Of a DNA stretch of 64,000 nt, positions 28,839 to 38,342 are shown in pieces (the stretch's first letter is position 1; each line of letters opens with the position of its first letter). The notes under the pieces are model-generated. The model made no database searches and had not been told where the DNA came from. It saw only the letters and a program-made list of their open reading frames with translations. The DNA is from Curtobacterium salicis. GTDB taxonomy: Bacteria > Actinomycetota > Actinomycetes > Actinomycetales > Microbacteriaceae. The position numbers were made by a program, and so were the translations under genes. Location: contig NZ_JAAOYO010000003.1 of assembly GCF_011759505.1 (NCBI RefSeq), positions 62,001-126,000 of the forward strand, given 5' to 3'.

Positions 28839-30125
28839 GTGCCCGACTCCATGACCATCACCGCCGCCACCGTCGATCCCGGCCTCCTCGACCTGCCATG
28901 GGACCTGCCGCTCGACGCCTGGCCCGAGGAGACGATCGTCGCGCTGCCGAAGGGCATCTCGCGGCACCTCGTGCGGTTCGTGCACCTGAGCGGGTACGTC
29001 GTCGCGGTGAAGGAGACCAGCGCCGAGCTGGCCCGGTCCGAGTACGACATGCTGCGCACCCTGCAGCGCATGGACGTGCCGTGCGTCGACCCGGTCGCGG
29101 TCATCACCAACCGCGTCGGCCGCGAGGGCGAGGAACTCCAGCCCGTCCTGGTCACCCGCCACCTGCGCTTCTCGCTCCCCTACCGTGCGCTGTACTCGCA
29201 GACGCTGCGCCCCGACACCGCCACCCGGCTCGTGGACGCCCTCGCGCTCCTGCTCGTCCGGCTGCACGTCATCGGCTTCTACTGGGGTGACGTCTCGCTG
29301 TCGAACACGCTGTTCCGGCGTGACGCCGGTTCGTTCGCGGCCTACCTGGTCGACGCCGAGACCGGCAAGCTCTACCCCGGCGGCCTGTCGAACGGGCAGC
29401 GGGAGAACGACCTCGAGGTCGCCCGCGTCAACATCGCCGGCGAGCTCCTGGACCTCGAGGCCGGCGGACGCCTCGACGAGAACGCGGACCCCGTGGACGT
29501 GTCGAACCGGATCGTGGCGCAGTACCGCACCCTCTGGACCGAGCTGACCGGTACCGAGCAGTTCGACGCGACCGAGCGGTGGCGCATCAACGACCGGGTC
29601 GAGCGGCTCAACGCCCTCGGCTTCGACATCGAGGAACTGTCCATCCGTACGGCCGAGGCGGGCGCGCAGGTCCGGATCCAGCCGAAGGTCGTGGACGCCG
29701 GCCACCACCAGCGCCGTCTGCTGCGCCTGACCGGACTCGACGCCGAGGAGAACCAGGCCCGACGACTGCTCAACGACCTGGACGCCTACCGTGCGCGGAA
29801 CGGCCGCGAGGAGCTCGACGAGGAGATGGTCGCGCACGAGTGGGTCTCACGGGTGTTCGAGCCCGTCGTCCGGGCGATCCCGCGCGACCTCCGTGGGCGA
29901 CTCGAGCCGGCCGAGGTGTTCCACGAGCTGCTCGAGCACCGCTGGTTCATGTCGCAGCAAGAGGAGCGCTCCGTCTCACTTCCCGAGGCCACGACCGCGT
30001 ACATCAACGACGTGCTGCGGCATCGCCGGGACGAGCGCACGCTCATCAACCCGCCGACGTCGTCGATCGCGCTGCCCCTCGACGACGAGGACGACGACGT
30101 CGACGACTGGCGCGCGTCCGTCTGA
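28839..30125 (+). CDS. DUF4032 family protein (kinase-like fold)
   Basis: A 428-residue actinobacterial protein. The N-terminal half resembles lipopolysaccharide-kinase-like folds (VAVKETSAELARSEYDMLRTL, LLLVRLHVIGFYWGDVSLSNTLF with a WGDxxxxN catalytic-loop-like motif, AYLVDAETG with Asp at the DFG position). The C-terminal half is the DUF4032 region. It may phosphorylate a sugar or lipid head group, but no substrate is known. GTG 28839 has AGAGGA upstream; ATG 28851 is an alternative. Confidence 0.75.
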   Translation: MPDSMTITAATVDPGLLDLPWDLPLDAWPEETIVALPKGISRHLVRFVHLSGYVVAVKETSAELARSEYDMLRTLQRMDVPCVDPVAVITNRVGREGEELQPVLVTRHLRFSLPYRALYSQTLRPDTATRLVDALALLLVRLHVIGFYWGDVSLSNTLFRRDAGSFAAYLVDAETGKLYPGGLSNGQRENDLEVARVNIAGELLDLEAGGRLDENADPVDVSNRIVAQYRTLWTELTGTEQFDATERWRINDRVERLNALGFDIEELSIRTAEAGAQVRIQPKVVDAGHHQRRLLRLTGLDAEENQARRLLNDLDAYRARNGREELDEEMVAHEWVSRVFEPVVRAIPRDLRGRLEPAEVFHELLEHRWFMSQQEERSVSLPEATTAYINDVLRHRRDERTLINPPTSSIALPLDDEDDDVDDWRASV

Positions 30126-30176
30126 GGCGCTGGGCGCGGCGGCTGCGCCGCACTCCCGCCCCGCCCGCCCCTCTTC

Positions 30177-30231
30177 GAGATGCCGCAATGTCGGCATCTC
30201 GACGGTCGAGATGCCGACATTGCGGCATCTC
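30177..30231. repeat. Perfect inverted pair of the 24-bp palindrome (members 4 and 5)
   Basis: 30177-30200 and 30208-30231 are exact reverse complements (26 bp each including the flanking C and G), separated by 5 bases, and each is itself a near-palindrome (GAGATGCC...GGCATCTC). A truncated third copy, GAGTTGCGGCATCTC, lies at 30249-30263. Confidence 0.85.
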
Positions 30232-30325
30232 GGCGGAGGACGTCCGGCGAGTTGCGGCATCTCGGCATGTCGGCAGGCCCGGCCGGCACGCCCGGCGGGC
30301 ACGCAGCGGCGCCGGGTGGACGGAC

Positions 30326-30368
30326 GGGAGGCCCGGTGCCGGTCTCGTGGACCGGCACCGGGCCTCCC
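30326..30368. terminator. Bidirectional terminator between DUF4032 and rlmB
   Basis: Perfect 18-bp arms (30326-30343, 30351-30368) with a 7-base loop and the GGGAGGC core, between convergent genes. Confidence 0.85.
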
Positions 30369-30387
30369 GGGTGTCGTCTGGTGCGCG

Positions 30388-31407
30388 CTACGCCGAACGG
30401 CGGCGGCGTGCGACCTCCCACAGGGTGACGCTCGCGGCGATGCCGGCGTTGAGCGACTCCGTCGCACTGGAGATCGGGATCGACACGATCGCATCGCACG
30501 TCTCGGTGACCAGGCGGGACAGCCCCTTGCCCTCGGAGCCGACGACGATGACGATCGGCCGGTCGGCGAGTGCCAGGGCGTCGAGCTCGACGTCGCCGTC
30601 CCCGTCGAGTCCGAGCACGAACAGGCCCATCGACTTCAGCGACTTCAGGGTCTGCGTCAGGTTCGGGGCCATCGCGACGGGCGTGCGGGCGGCGGCACCG
30701 GCGGAGGTCTTCCAGGCCGATGCGGTCACACCGACCGAACGACGCTGCGGCACGATGACGCCGTGTCCGCCGAACGCCGCGGTGGAGCGGATGATCGCAC
30801 CGAGGTTGCGCGGGTCGGTGATGCCGTCGAGGGCGACGAGCAGCGGCACCTGGTCGCGGGAGAACGCCCGCTCGACCAGGTCCTCGGACACGGCGTACTC
30901 GTACGCCGGGACCTTGAGCGCGACGCCCTGGTGCACGCTGTCGTGCCCCGTGATGCGATCGAGCTCCGGCCGCATGATCTCCATGATCGGCACGCCGCGA
31001 TGGTTGGCGAGCGTCAGGATCTCCTTGACGCGGTCGTCGACCTCGATGCGGGCGGCGACGTAGAGCGTCGTCGACGGCGTCTTCGTGCGCAGTGCCTCGA
31101 GCACGGAGTTGCGCCCGGTCACGAGTTCGCTGTCGTCGGTCTTGCGTGCCGGCGGACGACCGCCGGTGCGGGTCTGCGGCGCCGAGGCACTGCTGCCACC
31201 ACGACGGGTGCGGGCCGCCTCGAAGCGTTCCTTGGCGGCCTTGCGCTTGCCGGCCGGGTGGTACGGGCGGTCCTCGGCCTTCGGGGTCGGCTTGCGACCC
31301 TCGAGCGCCTGGGCGCCCTGGCCACCGGAGCCGACCTGCTTGTTGCCCTTGCGGCCGGCGCGGACAGCGCCCGGACGACCCTTCTTGCTCCCCGAGACGT
31401 TCTTCAT
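30388..31407 (-). CDS. rlmB: 23S rRNA (guanosine-2'-O)-methyltransferase RlmB-like
   Basis: A 339-residue SpoU/TrmH (SPOUT) methyltransferase. A long basic N-terminus (about 90 residues, Lys/Arg/Gly-rich) precedes the substrate-binding domain ([12 protein letters not shown]). SPOUT motifs 1-3 are [35 protein letters not shown] and [16 protein letters not shown]. It methylates a 23S rRNA guanosine in the family. The order carD-ispDF-cysS-rlmB matches the mycobacterial arrangement (recalled). ATG with AGGAGA upstream. Confidence 0.92.
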   Translation of the reverse strand: MKNVSGSKKGRPGAVRAGRKGNKQVGSGGQGAQALEGRKPTPKAEDRPYHPAGKRKAAKERFEAARTRRGGSSASAPQTRTGGRPPARKTDDSELVTGRNSVLEALRTKTPSTTLYVAARIEVDDRVKEILTLANHRGVPIMEIMRPELDRITGHDSVHQGVALKVPAYEYAVSEDLVERAFSRDQVPLLVALDGITDPRNLGAIIRSTAAFGGHGVIVPQRRSVGVTASAWKTSAGAAARTPVAMAPNLTQTLKSLKSMGLFVLGLDGDGDVELDALALADRPIVIVVGSEGKGLSRLVTETCDAIVSIPISSATESLNAGIAASVTLWEVARRRRSA

Positions 31408-31435
31408 GCAGTTCTCCTGTTCGGCACTGCCGTGT

Positions 31436-32845
31436 TCAGGCGATGCTCCAGCGTGTTCCGGACGGTGTGTCCTCGATCGTGATGCCCGCGCCTGCGAGAT
31501 CGTCCCGGACGCGGTCGGCCGTGGCGAAGTCCCGTGCGGCCCTGGCGTCGGCGCGCTCCTGTACGAGGCGTTCGACGAGGGCGGCGAGCGGTGCTGCGGA
31601 GGTGTCGTGCGCCCCACCCGACCAGTGCGGTGCACGCGGGTCGATGCCGAGCACCTCGACCATCGCAGCCACCTGATGGTACGCGACCCCGAGCGCTTCC
31701 GCATCGTCGGCGTCGAGCGCGGCGTTGCCTGACCGGACGGTCTCGTGCAGCACCGCCAGCGCCTGGGGTACCGCGAGGTCGTCGTCCATGGCATCGGCGA
31801 AGCCCTGCGGCACCGCGGGGGCATCGGCCAGCCGGACCCCTTCGAGGCGTTCCGCGGCCCGGACCAGGAAGCCCTCGACACGGTCGAGCGCGGCTTCGGC
31901 CTCGGCCAGGGAACCGTCGTGGTGGTCGATCGTGGACCGGTAGTGGGCGGCGCCGAGGAAGTAGCGGACCACGACCGGGCGCGCGGCGGCGAGGAAGTCC
32001 GCGGCGAAGATCGAGTTGCCGAGCGACTTCGACATCTTCTGCCCGCCGACGGTGACGAGCCCGTTGTGCAACCAGTACGAGGCGAAGGCGTCCCCGGCCG
32101 CGGTCGACTGCGCGAGTTCGTTCTCGTGGTGCGGGAAGCGCAGGTCGAGTCCGCCGCCGTGGATGTCGAACGCCGGGCCGAGGTAGCGCCGGGACATCGC
32201 CGAGCACTCGATGTGCCACCCGGGGCGTCCCACACCCCACGGGGAGTCCCAGCTCGCCGTCGACGGCTCCCCCGACTTGCTGCCCTTCCAGAGCGCGAAG
32301 TCGCGGGCGTCCCGCTTGCCGCGGGGATCCGCGTCGGTGGCGTCGACCATGTCGTCGCGGCGCTGCCGGGTGAGCGCGCCGTACTCGGGCCAGCTCGCGG
32401 TGTCGAAGTAGACGTCCCCGCTGCCGTCGGCGGCAGGGTAGGCGTGACCGCGCTCGACGAGTCGCGTGATGATGTCCTGCATCTGCGGGATGCTCGCGGT
32501 CGCCCGGGGCTCGTAGGTGGGCGGCAGGATGCCGAGTGCGGTGTACGCGGCGGTGAACTCGAGTTCGACGCGGTACGCCCGCGCCCACCAGGGCTCTCCG
32601 GTGCCCGCGGCCAGGTCGAGGACCTTGTCGTCGATGTCCGTGACGTTCCGGACCAGGGTGACGTGGTACCCGCGGTGGCTCAGCCAGCGGCGCCAGATGT
32701 CGTAGACCAGCGCGGACCGGAGGTGCCCGATGTGCGGCGACGACTGCACCGTGGGGCCACAGACGTAGATGCTGACCTGTCCGTCGACCAGTGGCACGAG
32801 GTCGACGACGTCGGCGGCGCGGGAGTCGTACAGGCGAACGGTCAC
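31436..32845 (-). CDS. cysS: Cysteinyl-tRNA synthetase
   Basis: A 469-residue class I synthetase that charges tRNA-Cys. The HIGH motif is in [20 protein letters not shown] in [11 protein letters not shown]; the catalytic-zinc Cys is in [14 protein letters not shown]-type anticodon region ends the protein. GTG start with TAGGCT exactly six bases upstream suggests a leaderless transcript separate from ispDF, 65 bp away. Confidence 0.96.
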   Translation of the reverse strand: MTVRLYDSRAADVVDLVPLVDGQVSIYVCGPTVQSSPHIGHLRSALVYDIWRRWLSHRGYHVTLVRNVTDIDDKVLDLAAGTGEPWWARAYRVELEFTAAYTALGILPPTYEPRATASIPQMQDIITRLVERGHAYPAADGSGDVYFDTASWPEYGALTRQRRDDMVDATDADPRGKRDARDFALWKGSKSGEPSTASWDSPWGVGRPGWHIECSAMSRRYLGPAFDIHGGGLDLRFPHHENELAQSTAAGDAFASYWLHNGLVTVGGQKMSKSLGNSIFAADFLAAARPVVVRYFLGAAHYRSTIDHHDGSLAEAEAALDRVEGFLVRAAERLEGVRLADAPAVPQGFADAMDDDLAVPQALAVLHETVRSGNAALDADDAEALGVAYHQVAAMVEVLGIDPRAPHWSGGAHDTSAAPLAALVERLVQERADARAARDFATADRVRDDLAGAGITIEDTPSGTRWSIA

Positions 32846-32910
32846 GGGACAAGCCTAGAGGGAGTGCCGTGCGGTGACGCGGGGCCTCACGGGGCCTGTG
32901 GAGAACGGCG

Positions 32911-34152
32911 TCAGCGGGACCGGACGAGTGCCGTGGCGATCGCCGTGAGCCCCTCGCCGCGCCCGGTGAAGCCGAGACCGTCCGTCGTCGTGCCGGAGAC
33001 CGCCACGGGAGCACCGACGGCAGCGGCCAGGGCGTCCTGCATCTCGTCGCGTCGGGCACCGATGCGCGGGCGGTTGCCGATCACCTGCACCGTGACGCGG
33101 ACGGGCTCGAGGCCGGCGTCCTGCAGGAGCGCGACGGCGCCGCGGACGAACACGTCACCGGATGCGCCGGCGAACCGCGGGTCCGCCGTCCCGAAGCGGC
33201 CGCCGATGTCCCCGAGCCCGCCCGCCGACAGCAGCGCGTCGCAGACGGCGTGGGCGACCGCATCCCCGTCGCTGTGGCCGGAGAGCCCGGGCTCGCCGGG
33301 GAAGTCGAGCATGCCGACACGACACGGGACCGCGGGGTCGAAGGCGTGCACGTCCACCCCGAGCCCGACGCGGAGGTCGAGGGGACCCGCGGCTCGTTCC
33401 GCGACGACGGCCTCGGCACGACCGAGGTCCCACCGCGTGGTGATCTTGAACGCGTCGGCGTCACCGGGGACGGTGCGGACGACCCCACCCGCCGCCTGGA
33501 ACACCCCGGCGTCGTCGGTCTCGGCCCGCTCCGCCACCGCGTACGCACGACGGAGCGCCGCGAGCGGGAAGCCCTGCGGCGTCTGCACGCCGACGAGCGC
33601 CGAACGGTCGACGGTCTCGACGACGACGTCACCGGTGACACGCTTCACGGTGTCGGTCACGGGCAGCGCCGGCACGACGCCGACACCGATCGCGTGCGCG
33701 TCCGCCTCGACGGTGAGCCCTGCGGCCACCGCGTCGAACACCCGCTCGAACTGCGCCGCCGGCGTGAGACAGCGCGCCGCGTCGTGCACGAGCACCGTCT
33801 CGACGGAGTCCGGCAGGGCGGCCAGGCCGGCCTGGACCGACGCGTGGCGATCCGCGCCTCCCGGCACGATCGTCGTGTACTCCCCAGCCGCACCGGCTAC
33901 TTCCGTGACGAGCGCGCGGCACTCGTCCATCCGGTCGGCCGGTGCGACGACGACCACGATCGTCGGCTCGGGGAGCGTCAGGATGGTCCGCAACGCGCGG
34001 ACCAGCATGCGTTCCCCGGCGACCGGGACGAACGCCTTCGCCGTGCCGATGCCGAGGCGCGTGCCGGACCCTGCCGCAACGACGACGACCGCACGGGCTG
34101 CCAGAGCTGGGCTCTGCGCCGGTGCGGTCGTCGTGTCGTTCGTGGTGCGCAA
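32911..34152 (-). CDS. ispDF: Bifunctional IspD-IspF of the MEP isoprenoid pathway
   Basis: A 413-residue fusion. Residues about 18-245 are IspD (CTP: MEP cytidylyltransferase; [24 protein letters not shown]). Residues about 250-413 are IspF (MEcPP synthase; [30 protein letters not shown] with metal-binding Asp/His, [11 protein letters not shown]). In many actinobacteria, including mycobacteria, the two are separate genes. The likely start is TTG (34150-34152), 7 bases after the carD stop; no earlier ATG fits, and the N-terminal 17 residues are low complexity, so the start is uncertain. Confidence 0.93.
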   Translation of the reverse strand: MRTTNDTTTAPAQSPALAARAVVVVAAGSGTRLGIGTAKAFVPVAGERMLVRALRTILTLPEPTIVVVVAPADRMDECRALVTEVAGAAGEYTTIVPGGADRHASVQAGLAALPDSVETVLVHDAARCLTPAAQFERVFDAVAAGLTVEADAHAIGVGVVPALPVTDTVKRVTGDVVVETVDRSALVGVQTPQGFPLAALRRAYAVAERAETDDAGVFQAAGGVVRTVPGDADAFKITTRWDLGRAEAVVAERAAGPLDLRVGLGVDVHAFDPAVPCRVGMLDFPGEPGLSGHSDGDAVAHAVCDALLSAGGLGDIGGRFGTADPRFAGASGDVFVRGAVALLQDAGLEPVRVTVQVIGNRPRIGARRDEMQDALAAAVGAPVAVSGTTTDGLGFTGRGEGLTAIATALVRSR

Positions 34153-34159
34153 GCGGGCG

Positions 34160-34642
34160 TCAGGACGCGAGGACCTCGTCGAGGACGGTCGATGCCTTGT
34201 CCTCGTCGGTCTTCTCGGCCAGGGCCAACTCGGAGATGAGGATCTGGCGCGCCTTGGCCAGCATCCGCTTCTCACCCGCGGAGAGGCCGCGGTCCTGATC
34301 GCGGCGCCAGAGGTCGCGGACGACCTCGGACACCTTGATGACGTCACCCGAAGCGAGCTTCTCGAGGTTCGCCTTGTAGCGACGCGACCAGTTCGTGGGC
34401 TCTTCGGTGAACGGCGCCCGGAGGACCTCGAACACCTTGTCGAGCCCTTCCTTGCCGATCACGTCGCGGACGCCGACCAGGTCGACGTTGTCCGCCGGGA
34501 CCTCGATCGTCAGGTCACCCTGCGTGACCCGAAGCTTCAGGTAGACCTTTTCCTCGCCCTTGATGACGCGAGTCTTGACTTCAGAGATGGTTGCCGCCCC
34601 GTGATGGGGGTAGACGACGGTCTCGCCGACCTCGAATTGCAT
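34160..34642 (-). CDS. carD: CarD-family RNA polymerase-binding regulator
   Basis: A 160-residue CarD/CdnL protein that binds the RNA polymerase beta subunit and stabilises the open complex, mostly at rRNA promoters. The N-terminal Tudor-like domain ([15 protein letters not shown]) and the C-terminal helical DNA-binding domain with the conserved Trp ([10 protein letters not shown]) are intact. First gene of the carD-ispDF pair. Confidence 0.95.
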   Translation of the reverse strand: MQFEVGETVVYPHHGAATISEVKTRVIKGEEKVYLKLRVTQGDLTIEVPADNVDLVGVRDVIGKEGLDKVFEVLRAPFTEEPTNWSRRYKANLEKLASGDVIKVSEVVRDLWRRDQDRGLSAGEKRMLAKARQILISELALAEKTDEDKASTVLDEVLAS

Positions 34643-34668
34643 GTATCAGGCTCCGTTCCCAGACCTCC

Positions 34669-34674
34669 AGTTTA
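34669..34674 (-). promoter_or_regulatory. Candidate carD -10 box
   Basis: On the minus strand TAAACT lies 27 bases before the carD ATG, with TTACCC 15 bp further upstream as a weak -35. GGAG follows as the ribosome site. Confidence 0.4.
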
Positions 34675-34819
34675 CCACAAGGGGCGTTCGGGTAAGGGGA
34701 GCCTGACCGCCGCCGACCGTCCGGGGGCCGCGGACCCTGACGTCCTGCCCCACCGGCGCCTGGGTAGGATGATCGGCAGGACCGCTCGGTCCGCCATCGT
34801 GAACTTCCGGAGGAACCTC

Positions 34820-35407
34820 TTGCGAGCTCGGGTACTCGTGTCCGTCGCCGTCGCCGCGACCATCGCCTTCGGTGCGACCGGCTGCGAGTTCTTGTCGCCG
34901 TCGCGCACCCAGGAGATCCGACAGATCACCGACGGTGTCGACGTGTCCACGGGCACGATCGACGTGCGGAACGCCCTGCTCATCTCCGACAGCGGGAAGG
35001 ACGCCCGGTTCGTCGGCACCCTGGTCAACACCGGCACCGACGACCGCACCGTCACGCTCGAGGTGGACGGTGACGACCAGACCGTCGTCGTCCCGGGCGA
35101 CTCCACGACCGTCCTCGCCGACGACGGCCAGCACGACACGGTCGACTTCGACGACGTCACGGCGGTGCCGGGCTCGCTCGTCAAGATGTACTTCTCGTAC
35201 GACGGCGCCGAGGGCGCATCGGCCACGGTGCCGGTGCTGACGAGCTCGCAGGAGCAGTACCAGACCCTCGCGCCGACGCCCACCCCGACGCCGACCGAGA
35301 CCGCGCCGTCGAACAGCGGCACCCAGCCGACCGGTGACGCCACCGCTCCGGGGACGCAGGACGGCTCGCAGACGGACTCCTCCGAAGGCGACAACGGCAC
35401 CAACTGA
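34820..35407 (+). CDS. Predicted exported lipoprotein of unknown function
   Basis: A 195-residue protein with a signal peptide (RARVLVSVAVAATIAFGATGC) and lipobox-like ATGC (Cys about residue 22). The mature part is an immunoglobulin-like beta domain (FVGTLVNTGTDDRTVTLEVDG, VVVPGDSTTVL) and a Thr/Pro/Ser tail. The start is TTG 34820 with GGAGGAA five bases upstream; a GTG at 34799 is in frame but lacks a ribosome site. TAGGAT at 34765-34770 is a likely -10. Function unknown. Confidence 0.8.
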   Translation: MRARVLVSVAVAATIAFGATGCEFLSPSRTQEIRQITDGVDVSTGTIDVRNALLISDSGKDARFVGTLVNTGTDDRTVTLEVDGDDQTVVVPGDSTTVLADDGQHDTVDFDDVTAVPGSLVKMYFSYDGAEGASATVPVLTSSQEQYQTLAPTPTPTPTETAPSNSGTQPTGDATAPGTQDGSQTDSSEGDNGTN

Positions 35408-35442
35408 CCGCAGGGCAGCGCGCGCTGCACCAGCGACGGACG

Positions 35443-35482
35443 GGAGGCCCGGGCCGGTTCCGATGAACCGGCCCGGGCCTCC
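35443..35482 (+). terminator. Terminator after the lipoprotein gene
   Basis: Perfect 18-bp arms (35443-35460, 35465-35482), tetraloop CGAT, with the recurrent GGGAGGC core. Confidence 0.85.
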
Positions 35483-35495
35483 TGTGCGTCCGTTG

Positions 35496-35656
35496 GAGCG
35501 GCGTCCGCCGGAGCGGCGTCCGCCGGAGCGGCGTCCGCCGGACCGGCCTGTCCGCCGGACCGGCCTGTCCGCCGGACCGGCCTGTCCGCCGGAGCGAACA
35601 GGCCGTCAGGCCGTCAGGCCGTCAGGCCGCCAGGCCGCCAGGCCGTCAGGCCGTCA
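35496..35656. repeat. Compound tandem array: 15-bp x3, 17-bp x3, 8-bp x7
   Basis: GAGCGGCGTCCGCCG at 35496, 35511 and 35526; GACCGGCCTGTCCGCCG at 35541, 35558 and 35575; then CAGGCCGT/CAGGCCGC at 8-bp steps from 35599 to 35654. The last bases merge with the regX3 stop codon (TCA 35654-35656). Confidence 0.9.
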
Positions 35657-36334
35657 GGCCTCGATGCGGTACCCGAGCCCGCGGACGGTGACCAGGACCT
35701 CCGGCGTGCTCGGCACGCGCTCGATCTTCGAGCGGATCCGCTTGATGTGCACGTCGAGCGTCTTGGTGTCGCCGAAGTAGTCCGAGCCCCAGACGCGGTC
35801 GATGAGCTGCCCTCGGGTGAGCACGCGGCCGGCGTTGCGGAGCAGCAGTTCCAGGAGTTCGAACTCCTTGAGCGGCATCGGGGTCTCGGAGCCGTCGACG
35901 CTCACGGTGTGACGCTCGACGTCCATCCGGATCCCGCCGACCTGCAGGATGCCGATGTCCCCCGGGTCGTCCTCGGTCCGACGGCGGAGCACCGCGCGGA
36001 TGCGGGCGAGCAGCTCGCGCGTCGAGTACGGCTTGGTCACGTAGTCGTCGGCGCCCAGCTCGAGCCCCACGACGATGTCCACCTCGGAGTCCTTGGCGGT
36101 GAGCATGATGATCGGGACGTTCGAGCGGGTGCGGATCTGTCGGCAGACCTCGGTGCCGGACAGGCCGGGCAGCATGAGGTCCAGCAGGACGAGGTCCGGG
36201 TTCTCCGAGTCGAACTTCGACAGGGCGGTGACACCGTCTGCCGCGACCGCGGTCTCGTAGCCCTCCCGCTGCAGCAGGAACTCCAGGGGCTCGCTCAGGG
36301 CCGGCTCGTCGTCGACGATGAGGATCTTGGTCAC
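35654..36334 (-). CDS. regX3: Phosphate-starvation response regulator RegX3
   Basis: A 226-residue OmpR-family regulator: receiver (VDDEPALSEPLEFLLQREGY, phospho-Asp in LVLLDLMLPGLSG, KPYSTRELLARI) and winged helix (MPLKEFELLELLLRNAGRVLT, VHIKRIRSKIE). The RegX3/PhoP family activates pst and other phosphate genes. Its GTG overlaps the senX3 stop by four bases (GTGA). The divergent phoU and the nearby pst operon with 11-bp PHO-box repeats support the assignment. Confidence 0.95.
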   Translation of the reverse strand: MTKILIVDDEPALSEPLEFLLQREGYETAVAADGVTALSKFDSENPDLVLLDLMLPGLSGTEVCRQIRTRSNVPIIMLTAKDSEVDIVVGLELGADDYVTKPYSTRELLARIRAVLRRRTEDDPGDIGILQVGGIRMDVERHTVSVDGSETPMPLKEFELLELLLRNAGRVLTRGQLIDRVWGSDYFGDTKTLDVHIKRIRSKIERVPSTPEVLVTVRGLGYRIEA

Positions 36335-37497
36335 GATGGCTGCTCTTCCATTTGCTCTTCGAGTGCTGTGGTCAGTTCGGGGTCGGCTTCGGGGAGGCGG
36401 ATCGTGAAGGTCGAGCCCTTGCCGGGCTGCGACCAGACGCGGACGTCACCGCCGTGGTTGTTGACGATGTGCTTGACGATCGCCAGACCGAGGCCGGTGC
36501 CGCCGGTGGCACGGGAGCGGGCCGGGTCGACGCGGTAGAAGCGCTCGAACACCCGGTCGAGATCGGCTTCGGGGATCCCGACGCCCTGGTCGGTGATCGC
36601 GATCTCGACGAAGCCCTTGGTGCCGCGGACACCGACGCCGACCCGGGTGTTGTCCGGGGAGTACTTCACGGCGTTCGCGATGAGGTTCGACACCGCCACC
36701 TGCAGCAGCCCGGGGTCCCCCATCACGCGGAGCTTCGACTTCTTCGCGCGGATGAGCTCGATGCCCCGGGCGCGGGCGACGACCTCGTTGCCGTCGATCG
36801 CGGCCTGCACGACCTTGTCGATCGCGGTCTCCTCGCTGGCCTCGAGCGCGTCGACGGACTGCAGCCGCGACAGTTCGATGATGTCCTTCGTCAGGGCGCC
36901 GAGCCGTTCGGACTCGGTGACGAGCTGTGCGGCGAACTTCCGGACGTGGACGGGGTCGTCGGCGGCGATGACCAGCGTCTCGGACAGCAGGCCGATCGCG
37001 CCGATCGGGGTCTTGAGTTCGTGCGAGATGTTGGCGACGAAGTCACGCCGGACCTCGTCGATGCGCCGGCTCTCGGTCAGGTCGTCCGCGGTGACGAGCA
37101 CGTACCGGTTGCCGAGCTGCGCAGCCCGGAAGCTGAGGTAGCCGATCACGTCACCACGTCCGCCGCGCGGCAGCTCGAGGTCCTCGGCACCCATCTCACC
37201 GCTCCGTCGGACCCGGTCGACCAGGGCTGCCAGTTCGTCGTGCACGAGCTTCCGTCGGACGACCAGACCGACCGCCAGCGCCTGGGGCGACGCGGCGACG
37301 ACGGTGTTCGACGGGTCCACGACCACGGCCGGGTTGTGCATGGTGGCGATCACCGCGGCGACCCCGTCGGGGAGGCTCCGCTCCGCCACGTCGGCTGCAC
37401 GTGCCGTGCGCTCGGCGGTGATGATCAGCACCACGACGCCCGCGCCGAACACACCGCCGAGGAGCATCGACAGTGGCACGAGCCACGCGTTGTCCAT
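36331..37497 (-). CDS. senX3: Phosphate sensor histidine kinase SenX3
   Basis: A 388-residue sensor kinase with one N-terminal transmembrane helix (about residues 5-28), a PAS-like region (VIATMHNPAVVVDPSNTVVA), phospho-acceptor His in FVANISHELKTPIGAIG (about residue 160), and ATPase boxes NLIANAVKYS, DQGVGIPE, GGTGLGLAIV. It phosphorylates RegX3 when phosphate is scarce, with PhoU and the Pst transporter as likely negative inputs. TACACT lies exactly six bases before the ATG with no Shine-Dalgarno: leaderless. Confidence 0.94.
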   Translation of the reverse strand: MDNAWLVPLSMLLGGVFGAGVVVLIITAERTARAADVAERSLPDGVAAVIATMHNPAVVVDPSNTVVAASPQALAVGLVVRRKLVHDELAALVDRVRRSGEMGAEDLELPRGGRGDVIGYLSFRAAQLGNRYVLVTADDLTESRRIDEVRRDFVANISHELKTPIGAIGLLSETLVIAADDPVHVRKFAAQLVTESERLGALTKDIIELSRLQSVDALEASEETAIDKVVQAAIDGNEVVARARGIELIRAKKSKLRVMGDPGLLQVAVSNLIANAVKYSPDNTRVGVGVRGTKGFVEIAITDQGVGIPEADLDRVFERFYRVDPARSRATGGTGLGLAIVKHIVNNHGGDVRVWSQPGKGSTFTIRLPEADPELTTALEEQMEEQPS

Positions 37498-37514
37498 GCC
37501 GCCAGTGTAGGAGT

Positions 37515-37602
37515 GGTCACACGCGGTTCGGACGCCGTTCACCCCTGGATGCAGGCCGGATCGCGAACCGTTCAGCCGCAGGTCACCGACCGTTCACCTG
37601 GG
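37515..37602. promoter_or_regulatory. PHO-box array of eight 11-bp phased units between senX3 and phoU
   Basis: Six clear units at 37515, 37526, 37537, 37570, 37581 and 37592 (GGTCACACGCG, GTTCGGACGCC, GTTCACCCCTG, GTTCAGCCGCA, GGTCACCGACC, GTTCACCTGGG); the two 11-mers between them (37548, 37559) keep phase and begin with GAT. The array ends 5 bases before GACACT (37608), the likely phoU -10, and starts 5 bases from the senX3 -10 on the other strand. RegX3 is the expected ligand. Confidence 0.8.
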
Positions 37603-37643
37603 CTGACGACACTCGTCCGGTACGCAGAGAGAGGCCCTCCCCC

Positions 37644-38315
37644 ATGCGCGAAGTGTTCCAGCAGGAGCTCCAGGACGTCCAAGAGCGTCTGACCGAGATC
37701 GCCGGGCTCGTCGAGTCCGCCATCACCCGAGCAACCGAGGCGTTCAGCGAGTCGGACGTCGCCCTCGCCGAAGAGGTCATCGCCGACGACGCGAAGATCG
37801 ACGCCGCCGCGTCCGCGCTGGACGAGGTCGCGATCGACATCCTCGCCCGTCAGGCGCCCGTCGCCCGTGACCTCCGGGTCGTCGTCACCGCGCTGCGCGT
37901 CAGCTCCTCGCTCGAGCGCATGGGTGACATGGCCGAGCACATCGCGCAGCTCGCTCGCCAGCGGTTCCCCGAGAAGGTCGTCCCGAAGGGCCTGCGCGGC
38001 ACCTTCAAGGAGATGGGCAAGCACGACGTCGCGATGTCGCAGAAGCTCACGCGCCTGCTCGCCACCGAGGACATCGCCCTGGCCGCCGAGATCCGCGACG
38101 AGGACGACGCCGTCGACGAGCTGCACGCCAGCGTCTTCGACTTCGTGCTCGGCGAGGCGTGGAAGGGCGGGCCGGTCGACACGGTCGACGCCACCCTGGC
38201 CTCCCGGTACCACGAGCGGTTCGCCGACCACGCGGTCTCGATCGCGAAGAAGGTCGAGTACCTCGCGACCGGCGATTGGGCCGGCGCCGCCAACGTCACG
38301 ACGTCCCCGGCCTGA
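37644..38315 (+). CDS. phoU: Phosphate-signalling protein PhoU
   Basis: A 223-residue protein with two three-helix PhoU bundles; each has the metal-binding signature (ARDLRVVVTALRVSSSLERMGD..H and YHERFADHAVSIAKKVEYL). It links the Pst transporter to SenX3 and damps the phosphate response. It diverges from senX3 and is preceded by the PHO-box array and GAGAGG ribosome site. Confidence 0.95.
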   Translation: MREVFQQELQDVQERLTEIAGLVESAITRATEAFSESDVALAEEVIADDAKIDAAASALDEVAIDILARQAPVARDLRVVVTALRVSSSLERMGDMAEHIAQLARQRFPEKVVPKGLRGTFKEMGKHDVAMSQKLTRLLATEDIALAAEIRDEDDAVDELHASVFDFVLGEAWKGGPVDTVDATLASRYHERFADHAVSIAKKVEYLATGDWAGAANVTTSPA

Positions 38316-38342
38316 GGCCGGCGGGCTGCCCCCAGGGTCGGT

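Noticed and set aside
31745..35407. A 1220-codon open frame on the + strand
   Set aside because: Most of it is antisense to cysS, ispDF and carD, which have clear family motifs. Only its last 195 codons (34820-35407), with ribosome site and lipobox, are a real gene.
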